A stretch of 64,000 nt of DNA, from contig NZ_JAALLN010000008.1 in assembly GCF_011751075.1 (NCBI RefSeq), positions 62,001-126,000 of the forward strand, in the 5' to 3' direction. The DNA is from Flavobacterium poyangense (GTDB lineage Bacteria; Bacteroidota; Bacteroidia; Flavobacteriales; Flavobacteriaceae). The notes beneath the pieces are model-generated. The model was not told the DNA's origin. It made no database searches and saw only the letters and a list, made by a program, of their open reading frames with translations. A program made the position numbers and the translations under genes. This document shows, one piece after another, positions 28,247 through 37,855 of the stretch (position 1 is the stretch's first letter; each line of letters begins with the position of its first letter).

Positions 28247-29215
28247 ATGTTAAACAAAACTCTTTTCTTCTCACTTGCTGCTTTTATCGCACTTGAGAAA
28301 GGAACTGCACAAACTACTTTTTCTGCCGAAAAATTCCTTAAACATGATACTTACCTGGCTTCCGATAAATTAGAAGGTCGTCTTGCGGGAACAAAAGGCA
28401 ACAATGAAGCGGCAGCTTATATCAAAAAATACTTCAAAAAATTTGGACTAAAAAAGTTTAATACCAGTTACTATCAGCCTTTCAAAATATTCATGAAACC
28501 TGATATTAATAAAATAAAATCAGACAGTGTCGCAACGCAGAATGTTGTGGGATATCTTGAAGGTTCCGATGAAAATTTAAAGAAGGAATTTATCGTTATT
28601 GGGGCACATTATGATCATTGGGGTTGGGGCGGAAAAGGTTCCGGCAGCAAGAAAAAAGACACGATTGCCATTCACAACGGGGCTGATGATAATGCTTCGG
28701 GGGTTTCGGCTCTTTTGTCTATACTCGAAGAATTTCACCATAACAAAATTGCTCCCAAAAGAAGTATTATTTTTATTTCTTTCAGTGCCGAAGAAGAAGG
28801 TTTATTGGGTTCAAAATACTTTGTTAGCCACTTACCTGTAGCTAAAAATGCTGTAAAAGTAATGATCAACATGGACATGGTTGGAAGACTAAACGAGAAA
28901 AAAGAACTTTATATGGGTGGTGCAGGAACCTTTCCTGATGGTGTTGAACTTATGAAAAAATTAGGTGAAAACAGCGGGCTAAATCCGATTGTTTTTGCGG
29001 GAGACGTTGGCGGTTCTGACCATGTTACCTTCTATAAAAATGACATTTCGGCTATAGGATTGCATACCGGTGGACATCCGCAATATCACACTCCTGAAGA
29101 CGATACGGCACTCATTAACAGCGAAGGTGGAGTTTTAGTTTCTAAATACATTTATAATGCTTTAGTTGCTATTGCCAATTACGAAAAGCCTTTAGCTTTT
29201 ATAAAGCAAAATTAA
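28247..29215 (+). CDS. M28-family zinc metallopeptidase, exported
   Basis: This 322-residue protein has a signal peptide (to KGTAQ). The zinc-ligand motifs appear in order: GAHYDHWG, NGADDNASG, SAEEEGLLGS, NMDMVGR and a late GGHPQYHTPED. The family consists of aminopeptidases or carboxypeptidases with a two-zinc centre. Near the PNGase it may trim peptides of the deglycosylated protein, which would make the locus harvest the protein as well as the sugar. The peptide specificity is unknown. Confidence 0.9.
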   Translation: MLNKTLFFSLAAFIALEKGTAQTTFSAEKFLKHDTYLASDKLEGRLAGTKGNNEAAAYIKKYFKKFGLKKFNTSYYQPFKIFMKPDINKIKSDSVATQNVVGYLEGSDENLKKEFIVIGAHYDHWGWGGKGSGSKKKDTIAIHNGADDNASGVSALLSILEEFHHNKIAPKRSIIFISFSAEEEGLLGSKYFVSHLPVAKNAVKVMINMDMVGRLNEKKELYMGGAGTFPDGVELMKKLGENSGLNPIVFAGDVGGSDHVTFYKNDISAIGLHTGGHPQYHTPEDDTALINSEGGVLVSKYIYNALVAIANYEKPLAFIKQN

Positions 29216-29578
29216 ATTCTCTTTTACAGTTTCTTTATCAAAATGTACCGTTTATTTTAACCGCAGAGGGCGCAAGGATTTACGCAAAGTTCGCAAAGAT
29301 TAAAGGATAAAGCTTTGCGAACTCTTATGTTTGGCAAGAAATTTTTTCACGCAGATCTAGCAGATTTATTCAGATAATTTTTGTCGAAATCACAGAGTAA
29401 AATATCGGCTTAATCTGCTAGATCTGCGTGTATAAAAAGAAACTTTGCGTTTTTGCGTCTTTGCGAGCAAAAAAGGCCCTATACGTAAAAACTTGCAGAA
29501 ATTCTTCTGGTTTTAATGTTGGTATATTAAATAAAATTTTACTTTTAAATAAAAAAGAAACCTTTCTAAAATTGAAAA
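29216..29578. other. Convergent intergenic region with repeats
   Basis: It has no gene. It contains GCAAAGTTCGCAAAGATT and GCGTCTTTGCGAGCAAA words at ~29284-29305 and ~29453-29472, which flank the CACGCAGAT element at 29348-29430. The nested arrangement suggests two repeat families stacked on each other. Confidence 0.55.
29348..29430. repeat. CACGCAGAT inverted-repeat element
   Basis: It is 83 bp with perfect inverted ends CACGCAGATCTAGCAGATT and AATCTGCTAGATCTGCGTG. The interior (TTCAGATAATTTTTGTCGAAAT, AATATCGGCTTAATC) is shared in inverted orientation with 61201-61275. Confidence 0.8.
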
Positions 29579-29610
29579 CCCCAGATTCAGAAAATATCCT
29601 GAATCCGGGG
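29579..29610 (-). terminator. Intrinsic terminator of the susCD operon
   Basis: CCCCAGATTCAG (29579-29590) pairs with CTGAATCCGGGG (29599-29610), an 11-of-12-bp stem with an 8-base loop. On the minus strand it is followed by TTTTCAATTTT. It lies 34 bp after the susD stop. Confidence 0.8.
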
Positions 29611-29643
29611 CTTCCAATTACTAACAAAACATTTAAAATGAAA

Positions 29644-31209
29644 TTATTTTACGTCCCAGAAAATTTTGGTACTTAAGTTGTCTTTATCTTTTACAGCATT
29701 ATAATTATCTGTGTTATAAACTCTTTCAGAATTTGGATACGTCCAACGCGTTGGAGGTGTTTTTCTAATAGTGCTTGTTTCATCTTCCATGAAATTTAAG
29801 ACCGGAAGTTTTAATCTTCTTTGCTCTGCCCATGTTTCATCCGCCTGCATAACATTGTAGTGAATGTACTTTTGAAAAGCAATCAATTTTAATTGATCAG
29901 CAGCTGTTACGGCTCCTGCGAAATTAATTTTTGTGATATAAGCATCAATTTCTGCTGTTGTTGGCTCTGTTGTTGGTTTCCAGGTTATAACATCCGCTTT
30001 ATCACCCAGTCTAACATAATATTCTACTGATTGTCTGATTGCTTTTTCAAAATGCGTTTTTGCTACAGCAGCATTTCCACTTCTTGAATAATATTCCGCA
30101 AGGATCAAATTAACTTCAGCAGCATTTATCAATGTTCCCGGTAGCCAGTCATTTTTACTAATTACGGATCTGTTGTAGATCGCAATTTTACCATCGTTTA
30201 GCAATTGATCCTGATCTCCTGAAGTCAACATTGGATCCAGTCCCACATAGGTTGTTGCTTTTTCTCCTTTTTCAAACAACCAGGCTTCACGCGGATCACT
30301 ATTAGCATTCATGTGATCAATCATTGGTTTTGGAGCAATATTATTGCCTCCTGACTCCAGAGCATCAAAAAATCCTGAAGTATCTAAATCAACATCCTGA
30401 GTATATACTTTAAAAGCAATATTTTCTGCACTTTCATCAACGATTTTTCCTTCCGCTATAATTTGAGCCATTTCAGTATTTGCTCTTGCTGCAAAGGCAG
30501 GAGCGGCAGAAACTCTGTTCAATAATTTCAAACGCAAAGAATTGCAATAATTTTTCCACATTACCAGATCTCCTTTATTAATCAAATCTTGATTTTTAAA
30601 TTCAACTGTTAACTTGGCAGACAAAGTTACTGTGTTCAATTCTGTAGAAAAAGCTTTCAAATCATCCAGTATCTTTGTATAAAGTTCCGTTTGATTGTCG
30701 TACTTAGCTGATGCTTCTGCATAATTTCCGCCTGTATAACTAATTTTACCTGCCTGATAAAAAGGGATATCTCCAAAATTATCAATCATTTTTGAGGTAT
30801 GATCGTACAAATAAATCGTCGCAGTGATCATGTACACCCTGTTTTCTGCCTGCTCAGCAGGAGATAATGCTGCCATCACTGCTTCCAGTTCTCTATATTG
30901 GGCAACAGACTTATAATATCTGTTCCATCTGTCATTTACGGCAGCCCCCGGAATATAACGCCCCGTACTGTTGGTAAAACCATGGGCTTGCGTATAACTA
31001 AGAGAAGTTGTTCTAAGTACGGTAAAATAATTCCAGTACGATGGGATTACATCCTCAAAGTTAATTTTCATGAACCCGGCAAACTGTTTTGGCACATTTG
31101 TCTTTACCAGTGTAGCCGGATTTCTATAAGCTTCTGCAAAGTCGTCATCCGAACAAGAGTTAAAAAAAACTAACGCGGATACTAGTGATATATATAATAA
31201 TTTTTTCAT
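29644..31209 (-). CDS. SusD/RagB-family outer-membrane glycan-binding lipoprotein
   Basis: This 521-residue protein has a lipoprotein signal with Cys19 in FFNSCSDDD, followed by acidic residues that favour surface export. The body is of the SusD-like helical type: YNDR-like RWNRYYKSV near 90, and ADETWAEQRRLKLP with the usual WxxQRR near the end. It forms the lid on the SusC transporter encoded 30 bp upstream and captures oligosaccharides at the cell surface. Here the ligand is probably N-glycan-derived. It most resembles the SusD_2/PF12771 branch. Confidence 0.92.
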   Translation of the reverse strand: MKKLLYISLVSALVFFNSCSDDDFAEAYRNPATLVKTNVPKQFAGFMKINFEDVIPSYWNYFTVLRTTSLSYTQAHGFTNSTGRYIPGAAVNDRWNRYYKSVAQYRELEAVMAALSPAEQAENRVYMITATIYLYDHTSKMIDNFGDIPFYQAGKISYTGGNYAEASAKYDNQTELYTKILDDLKAFSTELNTVTLSAKLTVEFKNQDLINKGDLVMWKNYCNSLRLKLLNRVSAAPAFAARANTEMAQIIAEGKIVDESAENIAFKVYTQDVDLDTSGFFDALESGGNNIAPKPMIDHMNANSDPREAWLFEKGEKATTYVGLDPMLTSGDQDQLLNDGKIAIYNRSVISKNDWLPGTLINAAEVNLILAEYYSRSGNAAVAKTHFEKAIRQSVEYYVRLGDKADVITWKPTTEPTTAEIDAYITKINFAGAVTAADQLKLIAFQKYIHYNVMQADETWAEQRRLKLPVLNFMEDETSTIRKTPPTRWTYPNSERVYNTDNYNAVKDKDNLSTKIFWDVK

Positions 31210-31239
31210 GTTGTCTATTTTTACTTATAAATTATCCAA

Positions 31240-34200
31240 TTAGAAAGATGCTCTCAACATTACTCCATAACTTCTTGTTGACGGAGACAAGCCTGCATTG
31301 TTTACGTTTTTCTCCCATCTGGATCCTGCAGTTGTTGCTTCGGCATCCATATCTTTAATCGTTCTGTAGATGTAGAATAAATTACGTCCAAATAAAGAAA
31401 GACTTAATCTGGTAGCTCCAATTTTACTTGCATAAGACGACGGTACATTAAATGCAAGAGATAATTCTCTTAATTTAACATAGTCATTCTTTTGAATGTA
31501 CAACTCATAACGTGAACTACTATACTGTGGTCCTCCCCAGTTGTAAGTCATGTTGTAATAACCTGCCTGAGAGATTACATTTGTATTTCGGGAACCATCA
31601 GCAGTTACTCCATCCATCAACATACCATCACGGAATAGTTGTTGACCGGCCGGTCCGGTTGTTGCACTATTAGGGACCTGTACTCCTTTGCCACCCTCCA
31701 TATAGTACGTTAAACCACCACGCTCATTTGTACTATAATTTAGTGATTCCTCTGTCAAACCTCTTGATGTCATCCAGTTAATACCTGTAGGCATTAAATA
31801 ACCTCCATAAGAATAATCAATATTGACATCTAAAGTGAAACTTTTATAAGTAAAGGAGTTCAACATACCTCCAACCCCTTTAGGTATAGCTGTTCCGTAT
31901 CTTTCCCATTTGTCTCCATCAATGATATAAAAACCATCTGAATCAACCATTTTATTACCATTATCATCTGTTTTAACCGGATGCGCGTAAATTCCTCCCA
32001 TTGGCTGACCTACTACTGATTTTAATTGAGCCGCAGCCCCATCATAATCCTGATGTAATAATTCACTAGCGCCATTAGCCAGTTTTACAATTTTGTTGAT
32101 GTTTTTTGCCCAGTTTAAAGTAATATCCCAAGAGAAGTTTTCGGTTCTAAAAGGGGAACCTGTCAAAGCAACTTCGAATCCTTTATTGCTTAACTCTCCT
32201 ACGTTAGCTAATATTTTACTTGCTCCCGTAGTTTGCGCTAATGTCAAATCAAGAATTTGATCTTTAACTTTTGCATTGTAGTAAGAGAAATCTAATCCCA
32301 ATCTTCTGTCAAAGAATTTAGTTTCAAAACCAAGTTCATACTCATTCTTCATCTCTGGTTTGATTAACTCATTTCCGTAGATGTCCTGAGAATTAGTAAT
32401 CAAAACCGGATTAACAGTTCCCTGATTTCCTAAAGTTGTTTGCTCATAGGCAACGTTAGCTCTGTAACGATCCGGGTAGTTACCCACGATACCCCAAGAA
32501 CCACGCATTTTGGCATAACTGATAAATTCCGGCAACTTAACCGCATCTGACAATACAAAACTTGAATTTACTGAAGGATATGTAAAGGCATTATTGTTTG
32601 GATTCATTGTAGAAGTACGGTCTCTTCTGATTGTTCCTTCAACAAACAAATAGTTTTTGTAGCTTGCGCTTAAAGTTCCGAAAACAGCATCTTTAATCGT
32701 TTTTTCTCTTTTCGAAGTACTGATTGTCGTTCCTATAGAGGAGTTCATGTCGTACCATCCTTCCACACTTAAACCACGATTCGTAGAACGTGTTAAAGTT
32801 CTGAATGTTTCCTGTGTACCTGAATAACCCAAAACGGCATTCACACCAAAATCCTCATTGATTTTTTTATTGTAAGTCAATAATAAATCACCATAAAGAA
32901 TATTATAATCCTGACCTTCCATCATAAAAGAACCTGAAACATCTCCATCTCCTCCAAATTGATAAACTAAAGGAATTTCGACAGGATTTTTATTTTCTAT
33001 ATTCACCGCTGTTAAGTCAGTAGAAATACGACCGCGTACTGATAAATCATTTGTAATCGAAAATGTTTCTGTAACACTGGCAATCAAACGATTTGTAATC
33101 TCTTCCTGGCGTTTAGCATTTGTATTCCAAAAATAATCCCCAATATCAGCTTTGAAACCATTACGGATGATGTTTTCGTTCTTAGTTAAACTCACACCTG
33201 ATAAACCGGTAACATATTTGTAGCCCAAACTGGTTTTGTATTTTGCTTTATACCAATCACCATTATCAAATGGGCTAATCATACCGGTAAAGTTGTTAAC
33301 CAAACGATCCATAGCAAAAGTACGATTCGTTATATTTTGGTTTAGGTAACTTACAATAACATCCGTTTTTAATTTACCCGTTTTGAATGATGCATTTAGG
33401 TTGAAATTATTCTTCTTGTTGCTATTTCCCATACTCAATCCTTCTGATTCCATATGTGTATAAGAAAAACGGGTACTGCTGTTATCAGTACTGTTTGTAA
33501 GTGCAAAATTGGTTGTGGCATCCCAGGCATGTTGGAACAAATTTTTATATCCGTCTCTTTGAGCAGAATAAGGACGTACTACTCCGTCCCAAGACATAAC
33601 CGGCTGTCCGTCGAACCATGGACCAAAGTTATTACTACTGGCAGAAACCCCTCTTGTATCGTTAATGCCATCACCATTTGTATCATAACGAGCAAAACCA
33701 TCAGGCGCTAAAAATCCTGTAGAATAATTTGCATTAGTCCATCCCGGACCTCTTTCGTACTGAAATCTTGGCAAATAAGCGATTTCGTTTCCTGAATAAC
33801 TGGTGCTAAAATCAACACCCAAGCCTTTCTTACCTTTACCCGATTTAGAAGTAATCAATACAACTCCATTTACAGCCTCAGAACCGTATAATGCAGCAGC
33901 AGAAGCTCCTTTAAGAATCGAAATGTTCTCAATATCTTCCGGATTAATATCTGCTAGACCATTATTTTTAACACGTTGCTGGTTCCAATAATCATTGTTG
34001 TTCACTTCTCCATCACGAATAGGCACACCATCCAGAATGATTAATGGCTGGTTTCTCCCTGTAATCGAGTTGATTCCACGAATCTGGATATTGATTGCTC
34101 CCGCTCCACCCGGAGTAGAACTGATACGTACCCCCGGTGCTTTACCATACAGCGAGTTAGCAATGGTTGGTGAAGCCGTTTTTACTATCGCATCTGCTTT

Positions 34201-34575
34201 AATAATACTTGTAGCATATCCGATTGATTTGTTCTTTTTCGTTTGACCTAAAGCGGTAACGGTCACGCCATCAAGTTCATTTGTAGCAGCCACCAATCTC
34301 ACTTTCATACCATCAACAGCTTTTAATTCTGTTGTTTTAAATCCTATTGAACTTACCACCAAGGTTGCCCCTTCTCTTACTGAAATTTTAAATGCTCCGT
34401 CAAAATCGGCAGTTGTTTCTTGTTTGGTACCTTTTTCCCTAACAATAGCCGAAGGAACTGGAAGATTTGCTTGGTCTGTAATCACTCCGGAGATTGTTTT
34501 GCTTTGTGCTTTTGCTTCCTGGAAGCACATTATCACTAGAAAGACTACTAGTGATTCGTATAACAGTTTTCTCAT
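31240..34575 (-). CDS. SusC/RagA-family TonB-dependent outer-membrane transporter
   Basis: This 1,111-residue protein has a signal peptide (to EAKAQ). A CarboxypepD_reg-like domain (~25-105) precedes the plug (IQIRGINSITGRNQPLIILDG) and the beta-barrel, and the final residue is Phe as usual for barrels. It imports large oligosaccharides with SusD using TonB energy. The N-terminal extension is the short SusC type, without the extra domain of FecA-like transporters that pair with sigma/anti-sigma. That fits control by a LacI protein instead. A LacI-type operator lies ~215 bp upstream. Confidence 0.95.
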   Translation of the reverse strand: MRKLLYESLVVFLVIMCFQEAKAQSKTISGVITDQANLPVPSAIVREKGTKQETTADFDGAFKISVREGATLVVSSIGFKTTELKAVDGMKVRLVAATNELDGVTVTALGQTKKNKSIGYATSIIKADAIVKTASPTIANSLYGKAPGVRISSTPGGAGAINIQIRGINSITGRNQPLIILDGVPIRDGEVNNNDYWNQQRVKNNGLADINPEDIENISILKGASAAALYGSEAVNGVVLITSKSGKGKKGLGVDFSTSYSGNEIAYLPRFQYERGPGWTNANYSTGFLAPDGFARYDTNGDGINDTRGVSASSNNFGPWFDGQPVMSWDGVVRPYSAQRDGYKNLFQHAWDATTNFALTNSTDNSSTRFSYTHMESEGLSMGNSNKKNNFNLNASFKTGKLKTDVIVSYLNQNITNRTFAMDRLVNNFTGMISPFDNGDWYKAKYKTSLGYKYVTGLSGVSLTKNENIIRNGFKADIGDYFWNTNAKRQEEITNRLIASVTETFSITNDLSVRGRISTDLTAVNIENKNPVEIPLVYQFGGDGDVSGSFMMEGQDYNILYGDLLLTYNKKINEDFGVNAVLGYSGTQETFRTLTRSTNRGLSVEGWYDMNSSIGTTISTSKREKTIKDAVFGTLSASYKNYLFVEGTIRRDRTSTMNPNNNAFTYPSVNSSFVLSDAVKLPEFISYAKMRGSWGIVGNYPDRYRANVAYEQTTLGNQGTVNPVLITNSQDIYGNELIKPEMKNEYELGFETKFFDRRLGLDFSYYNAKVKDQILDLTLAQTTGASKILANVGELSNKGFEVALTGSPFRTENFSWDITLNWAKNINKIVKLANGASELLHQDYDGAAAQLKSVVGQPMGGIYAHPVKTDDNGNKMVDSDGFYIIDGDKWERYGTAIPKGVGGMLNSFTYKSFTLDVNIDYSYGGYLMPTGINWMTSRGLTEESLNYSTNERGGLTYYMEGGKGVQVPNSATTGPAGQQLFRDGMLMDGVTADGSRNTNVISQAGYYNMTYNWGGPQYSSSRYELYIQKNDYVKLRELSLAFNVPSSYASKIGATRLSLSLFGRNLFYIYRTIKDMDAEATTAGSRWEKNVNNAGLSPSTRSYGVMLRASF

Positions 34576-34790
34576 AATTAATTTTGGTTTAGTTTGGTTA
34601 ATTAATTTAATTAAGGCTTATCGTCTCCTAAAAATGAGCATCAAAACCTCTAATTTTTTTATTACTATTTCCTTTGAAAGGATTTAATAGTAATTAAACT
34701 TCTTGGTTAACATATCTCTTACTTCTTATACATCATACGCGCTTTTTTTGTTTAAAAATTGGTCCTTGTTTCACTTGTTTTTATTGTTTT

Positions 34791-34806
34791 ACTATATCGT
34801 TTTAGT
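34791..34806. promoter_or_regulatory. Putative LacI-family operator before susC
   Basis: ACTATATCGTTTTAGT keeps 14 of 16 positions of ACTAAATCGATTTAGT, with the central CG and outer ACTA/TAGT intact. It lies between the lacI stop (34826) and the susC start (34575). Confidence 0.6.
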
Positions 34807-34825
34807 ATTTTATTCTAAAAAACTA

Positions 34826-35839
34826 CTACACTGATTCTCTAACCGTTAGACTTCCTTTCTTCTTTTCTTTCTCAATTTCATAATCATTTCCTTCATTCAT
34901 CTGTTTCATTAATAGGTGTACCGCCTTTTTTCCCATCTCTTCAATTGGTTGAGACAAAACCGTAATAGCAGGCGAATGCAATCTAAAGCTGTCGTGATCA
35001 TCAAAACTTATGACTGCTTTATCTGTTGGAATTTTTAGCTCTAATTTTCTAAAAGACAACAAACCCGCCAGCAGTAGATAATTTGCTCCAAATAAAACAG
35101 CATCTATTTCAGTTGTAGTACTCAAAAAGTCAGAGATCTTTGCTATTCGTTCTTCTTCGCTGATATGGTATTCCAGATCAAGAATTTTAGATTCGTCATA
35201 CAAACCCACTTCTTTTAGTGCCTTGCTATACCCCTGTTTTCTCAGATTCATCTGAATCAATTGTGAAGAATTCGTCACAAAAGCAATTTTTTTAAATCCT
35301 TTCTCTAAAAGAAAATTAGTTGCTGTTTCCGCTCCTTCAAAATTATCCAGCACCACATGACTCACGTTTTGTTCTTCAAAATATCTGTCAAGTAAAACAA
35401 CCGGACATTGCAATTTTATCAGTCGATCGATGGTTGGTTTCATATGCTCTGTTGGCGTAATTATAAAACCATCCACATTGGCCTGTAATAAACTATTAAC
35501 TAACTCTTCTGCGCGTTCATCATTTCCCTTGGTGCTGCAATAAAAAACCCTATAATTCAGGTCTATGGCCTCCCGTTCAATTACTCTTGCCAAATCAGAA
35601 AAAAACTGATTCGAAATATCTTCTACAATGAGTCCGATAGATCTTGTTTTACCGGTTCTCAAACTACTTGCAATCATATTGAGCCTGAATTTCATTTCGG
35701 CACTAACCTTAAAAACCTTCTGGATCACTTCTTGGCTTATCCCCATCTCCTCACCTTTGTTATTCAGAACAAATGAAACTGTAGTGATCGATACATTTGC
35801 TGCTTTAGCGATATCTTTAATGGTGATTTTTAAACTCAT
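34826..35839 (-). CDS. LacI/GalR-family transcriptional regulator
   Basis: This 337-residue protein has the N-terminal helix-turn-helix IKDIAKAANVSITTVSFVLN followed by a hinge and a periplasmic-binding-protein-like sensor domain (~60-330: IGLIVEDISNQFFSDL, DGFIITPTE, VISFDDHDSF). It is expected to bind a palindromic operator as a dimer and release it on binding a sugar effector, perhaps fucose or an N-glycan fragment. Two overlapping operator-like palindromes lie ~60-90 bp upstream of its own start, which suggests autoregulation. It sits directly upstream of susCD on the same strand. Confidence 0.92.
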   Translation of the reverse strand: MSLKITIKDIAKAANVSITTVSFVLNNKGEEMGISQEVIQKVFKVSAEMKFRLNMIASSLRTGKTRSIGLIVEDISNQFFSDLARVIEREAIDLNYRVFYCSTKGNDERAEELVNSLLQANVDGFIITPTEHMKPTIDRLIKLQCPVVLLDRYFEEQNVSHVVLDNFEGAETATNFLLEKGFKKIAFVTNSSQLIQMNLRKQGYSKALKEVGLYDESKILDLEYHISEEERIAKISDFLSTTTEIDAVLFGANYLLLAGLLSFRKLELKIPTDKAVISFDDHDSFRLHSPAITVLSQPIEEMGKKAVHLLMKQMNEGNDYEIEKEKKKGSLTVRESV

Positions 35840-35899
35840 AAAGCATCTTGGTTTTTTTCTTAATTTTAAGTTAATTTTTTCACTAGCAAACGCACTTTT

Positions 35900-35928
35900 G
35901 ATAAATCGATTTAGTAAATCGATTTAGT
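35900..35928. promoter_or_regulatory. Two overlapping LacI-type operators before lacI
   Basis: GATAAATCGATTTAGT (35900-35915) and AGTAAATCGATTTAGT (35913-35928) share three bases and are centred 13 bp apart. The second differs from ACTAAATCGATTTAGT only by G for C at position 2. It is the best-conserved site in the window. Confidence 0.65.
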
Positions 35929-36189
35929 ATTTTTCTTACAGACCTTTATTGATTTTAATATTTTAAACTAATTATTCGTAAATAAAACAGTAATTACCTA
36001 TAAATAAGTAAAATACATTTCCAAAAACGAATATCACTTCCTCGGCAAACAGCTAAATTTCATTCTAATTTTTTTTAAATTAAACCTTGAAATAGAGCAT
36101 TACTAAAATCCGGAAAATGTTAATTTTTTAACACAAATACATACTGTCATTACTAAATTGAACAGCTGCTATTTTATCTTTATTTCTCT
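35929..36189. other. Non-coding DNA upstream of lacI
   Basis: It is AT-rich with no supported frame. It probably contains the lacI promoter and the 3' untranslated end of the GH29 gene at 36190. No clear terminator hairpin is seen. Confidence 0.35.
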
Positions 36190-37548
36190 TTAATTCACAA
36201 GAAAACCACCCTGACCTCTGTATAATTTTATGGGTGCGTCTAATGTAACTTTGATACAGCTTACATATTTATCGGTCGCATTTTCAGGCAAATCGATATA
36301 GACCAATCCCGGAACTGCACTCCAGGAAATTTTCCCTACTACTTTGTGCGTCAATTTTATATTTGAACCCAAGACCGTAATATCCTGAATTTTATTATCA
36401 AGTCCTTTTAACATCAATTGTCCCGAAGTTTTTCCGTGTACAAATAAGTAAAGTGTTTTTGAATCTTTAGATAATGTTGTTGGTCCGTAAAAATGCCCTA
36501 GCGGAATCCCCGGAATAGTTCCAAAAATACCTTCGCCATTTCTTCTGTTCCAATCCCCCAATTCTTTCAAAGTTGTCACAACTGTTTCGGGATATGTTCC
36601 GTCGGGTTTTGGTCCTATGTCTAACAATAAATTTCCTCCGTTTGAAACTGCGTCTACAAAAATGGTGATGATTTCATAAGGTGTTTTCCAATTGGTATCG
36701 CTCACACGATATCCCCAATTTTCATTCATAGTCATACACAACTCCCACCATTTGAAAGCCGGACGCACAACTGGAAAATTCTGTTCCGGCGTATCATAAT
36801 CTCCATAACCCTGCAAACGCCCGTTAATGATGGTGTTTGGATTTCTGTCTAACATCATTTTACGTGTTTTTTCAGCTTGCCATTCGTCAGCACTATGTTC
36901 CCAGTCGCCATCAAACCACCATAAATCCGGATTGTACCAATCTGAAATTTCTTTGATTTGTCCTTGAAAAAACTTCTGAAAACGAGCCCAACGAGCCGGT
37001 TCTTTTTTAAGATCGTAACGCGCTTTATCTTTCAAAAATCCCGGATAGTCATCGTGTGTCCAATCTATTAAAGAAAAATAAGCTCCGCATTTTATGTCTC
37101 TTTTGCGCAATTCTTCAAAAAAAGGTTTGATCATATCTTTTTTGGCAGGACAGGTTTTTACAGAACTTAACTTACCCAATTTGGTATCGTACATTGCCAC
37201 CCCGTCGTGATGTTTGGTTGTAATTACAGCATATTTTGCACCGGAATCTTTGATCATATCCGCCCAGGCTGCAGGATCGTATTTGCTCAGGGTGTAGCTT
37301 TTTTGCTGTTTCATATAATCTGCTACCGAAATATTACCATTGTGAAAACTCCATGATTCAGAAACATCTGCAACAGAATAAATTCCGGCGTGAATAAAGA
37401 TTCCTAATTTAGCATCTTCAAACCATTTCATTTTTTGAGCAATATCACTAGCCGCAATCTTGTTTTGCGCAACACTTCCGAAAGTTGTCCCAACTACTAA
37501 AACCGCTAAAATTATTTTCTTAATCATTTCTATTTTTTTACTGTTCAT
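36190..37548 (-). CDS. GH29 alpha-L-fucosidase (452 aa)
   Basis: The frame extends to an ATG at 37656. Only starts at 37548 or 37527 put a proper Sec signal (KKIILAVLVVGTTFGSVAQ) at the N-terminus, so 37548 is chosen. The GH29 barrel shows LGIFIHAGIYS, VITTKHHDGVAMYD and the nucleophile Asp213 in WWFDGDWEH. A C-terminal beta domain follows. It releases L-fucose, linkage unknown. It is the last gene of a minus-strand unit starting with the fucose mutarotase, so fucosidase and fucose catabolism are linked. Confidence 0.92.
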   Translation of the reverse strand: MNSKKIEMIKKIILAVLVVGTTFGSVAQNKIAASDIAQKMKWFEDAKLGIFIHAGIYSVADVSESWSFHNGNISVADYMKQQKSYTLSKYDPAAWADMIKDSGAKYAVITTKHHDGVAMYDTKLGKLSSVKTCPAKKDMIKPFFEELRKRDIKCGAYFSLIDWTHDDYPGFLKDKARYDLKKEPARWARFQKFFQGQIKEISDWYNPDLWWFDGDWEHSADEWQAEKTRKMMLDRNPNTIINGRLQGYGDYDTPEQNFPVVRPAFKWWELCMTMNENWGYRVSDTNWKTPYEIITIFVDAVSNGGNLLLDIGPKPDGTYPETVVTTLKELGDWNRRNGEGIFGTIPGIPLGHFYGPTTLSKDSKTLYLFVHGKTSGQLMLKGLDNKIQDITVLGSNIKLTHKVVGKISWSAVPGLVYIDLPENATDKYVSCIKVTLDAPIKLYRGQGGFLVN

Positions 37549-37611
37549 TATTACATTTCGCTTTGGTAGTATTACTGCAATATTCTTTACCTGTTGAGTG
37601 TGATTATTTTC

Positions 37612-37770
37612 TAACACATAGGGACATAGTTTTAAAAATGAGAAAAGGCGTTTCACTTATTTAAATCCTCAATTGTCAGTCTGAGCGAAGTCGAAGATTG
37701 ACGATGTGATAGAAATGTGTTTCTTTTTTTATACTCTTTTTTACAAAAAAATCTATTTTTCTATGTGTTA
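37612..37770. repeat. CACATAGAAACATAG element, copy 5, with nested repeat
   Basis: The ends are TAACACATAGGGACATAG and CTATTTTTCTATGTGTTA. In place of the usual internal CACATAG hairpin it carries TCAGTCTGAGCGAAGTCGAA followed by GATTGA at ~37676-37702, itself an inverted repeat. It looks like one repeat family inserted into, or exchanged with, another. Confidence 0.8.
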
Positions 37771-37855
37771 AGTTTGACTTTTGCAATTGCACCAAACACG
37801 TTATCCTTTGTTCTTTTATACCTAATTTCCCTGATAACAAAACAAACTTGTTACC

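Noticed and set aside
29428..29676. Plus-strand ORF of 82 codons near the susD end
   Set aside because: It covers repeat arms and the susCD terminator and overlaps the susD stop; not gene-like.
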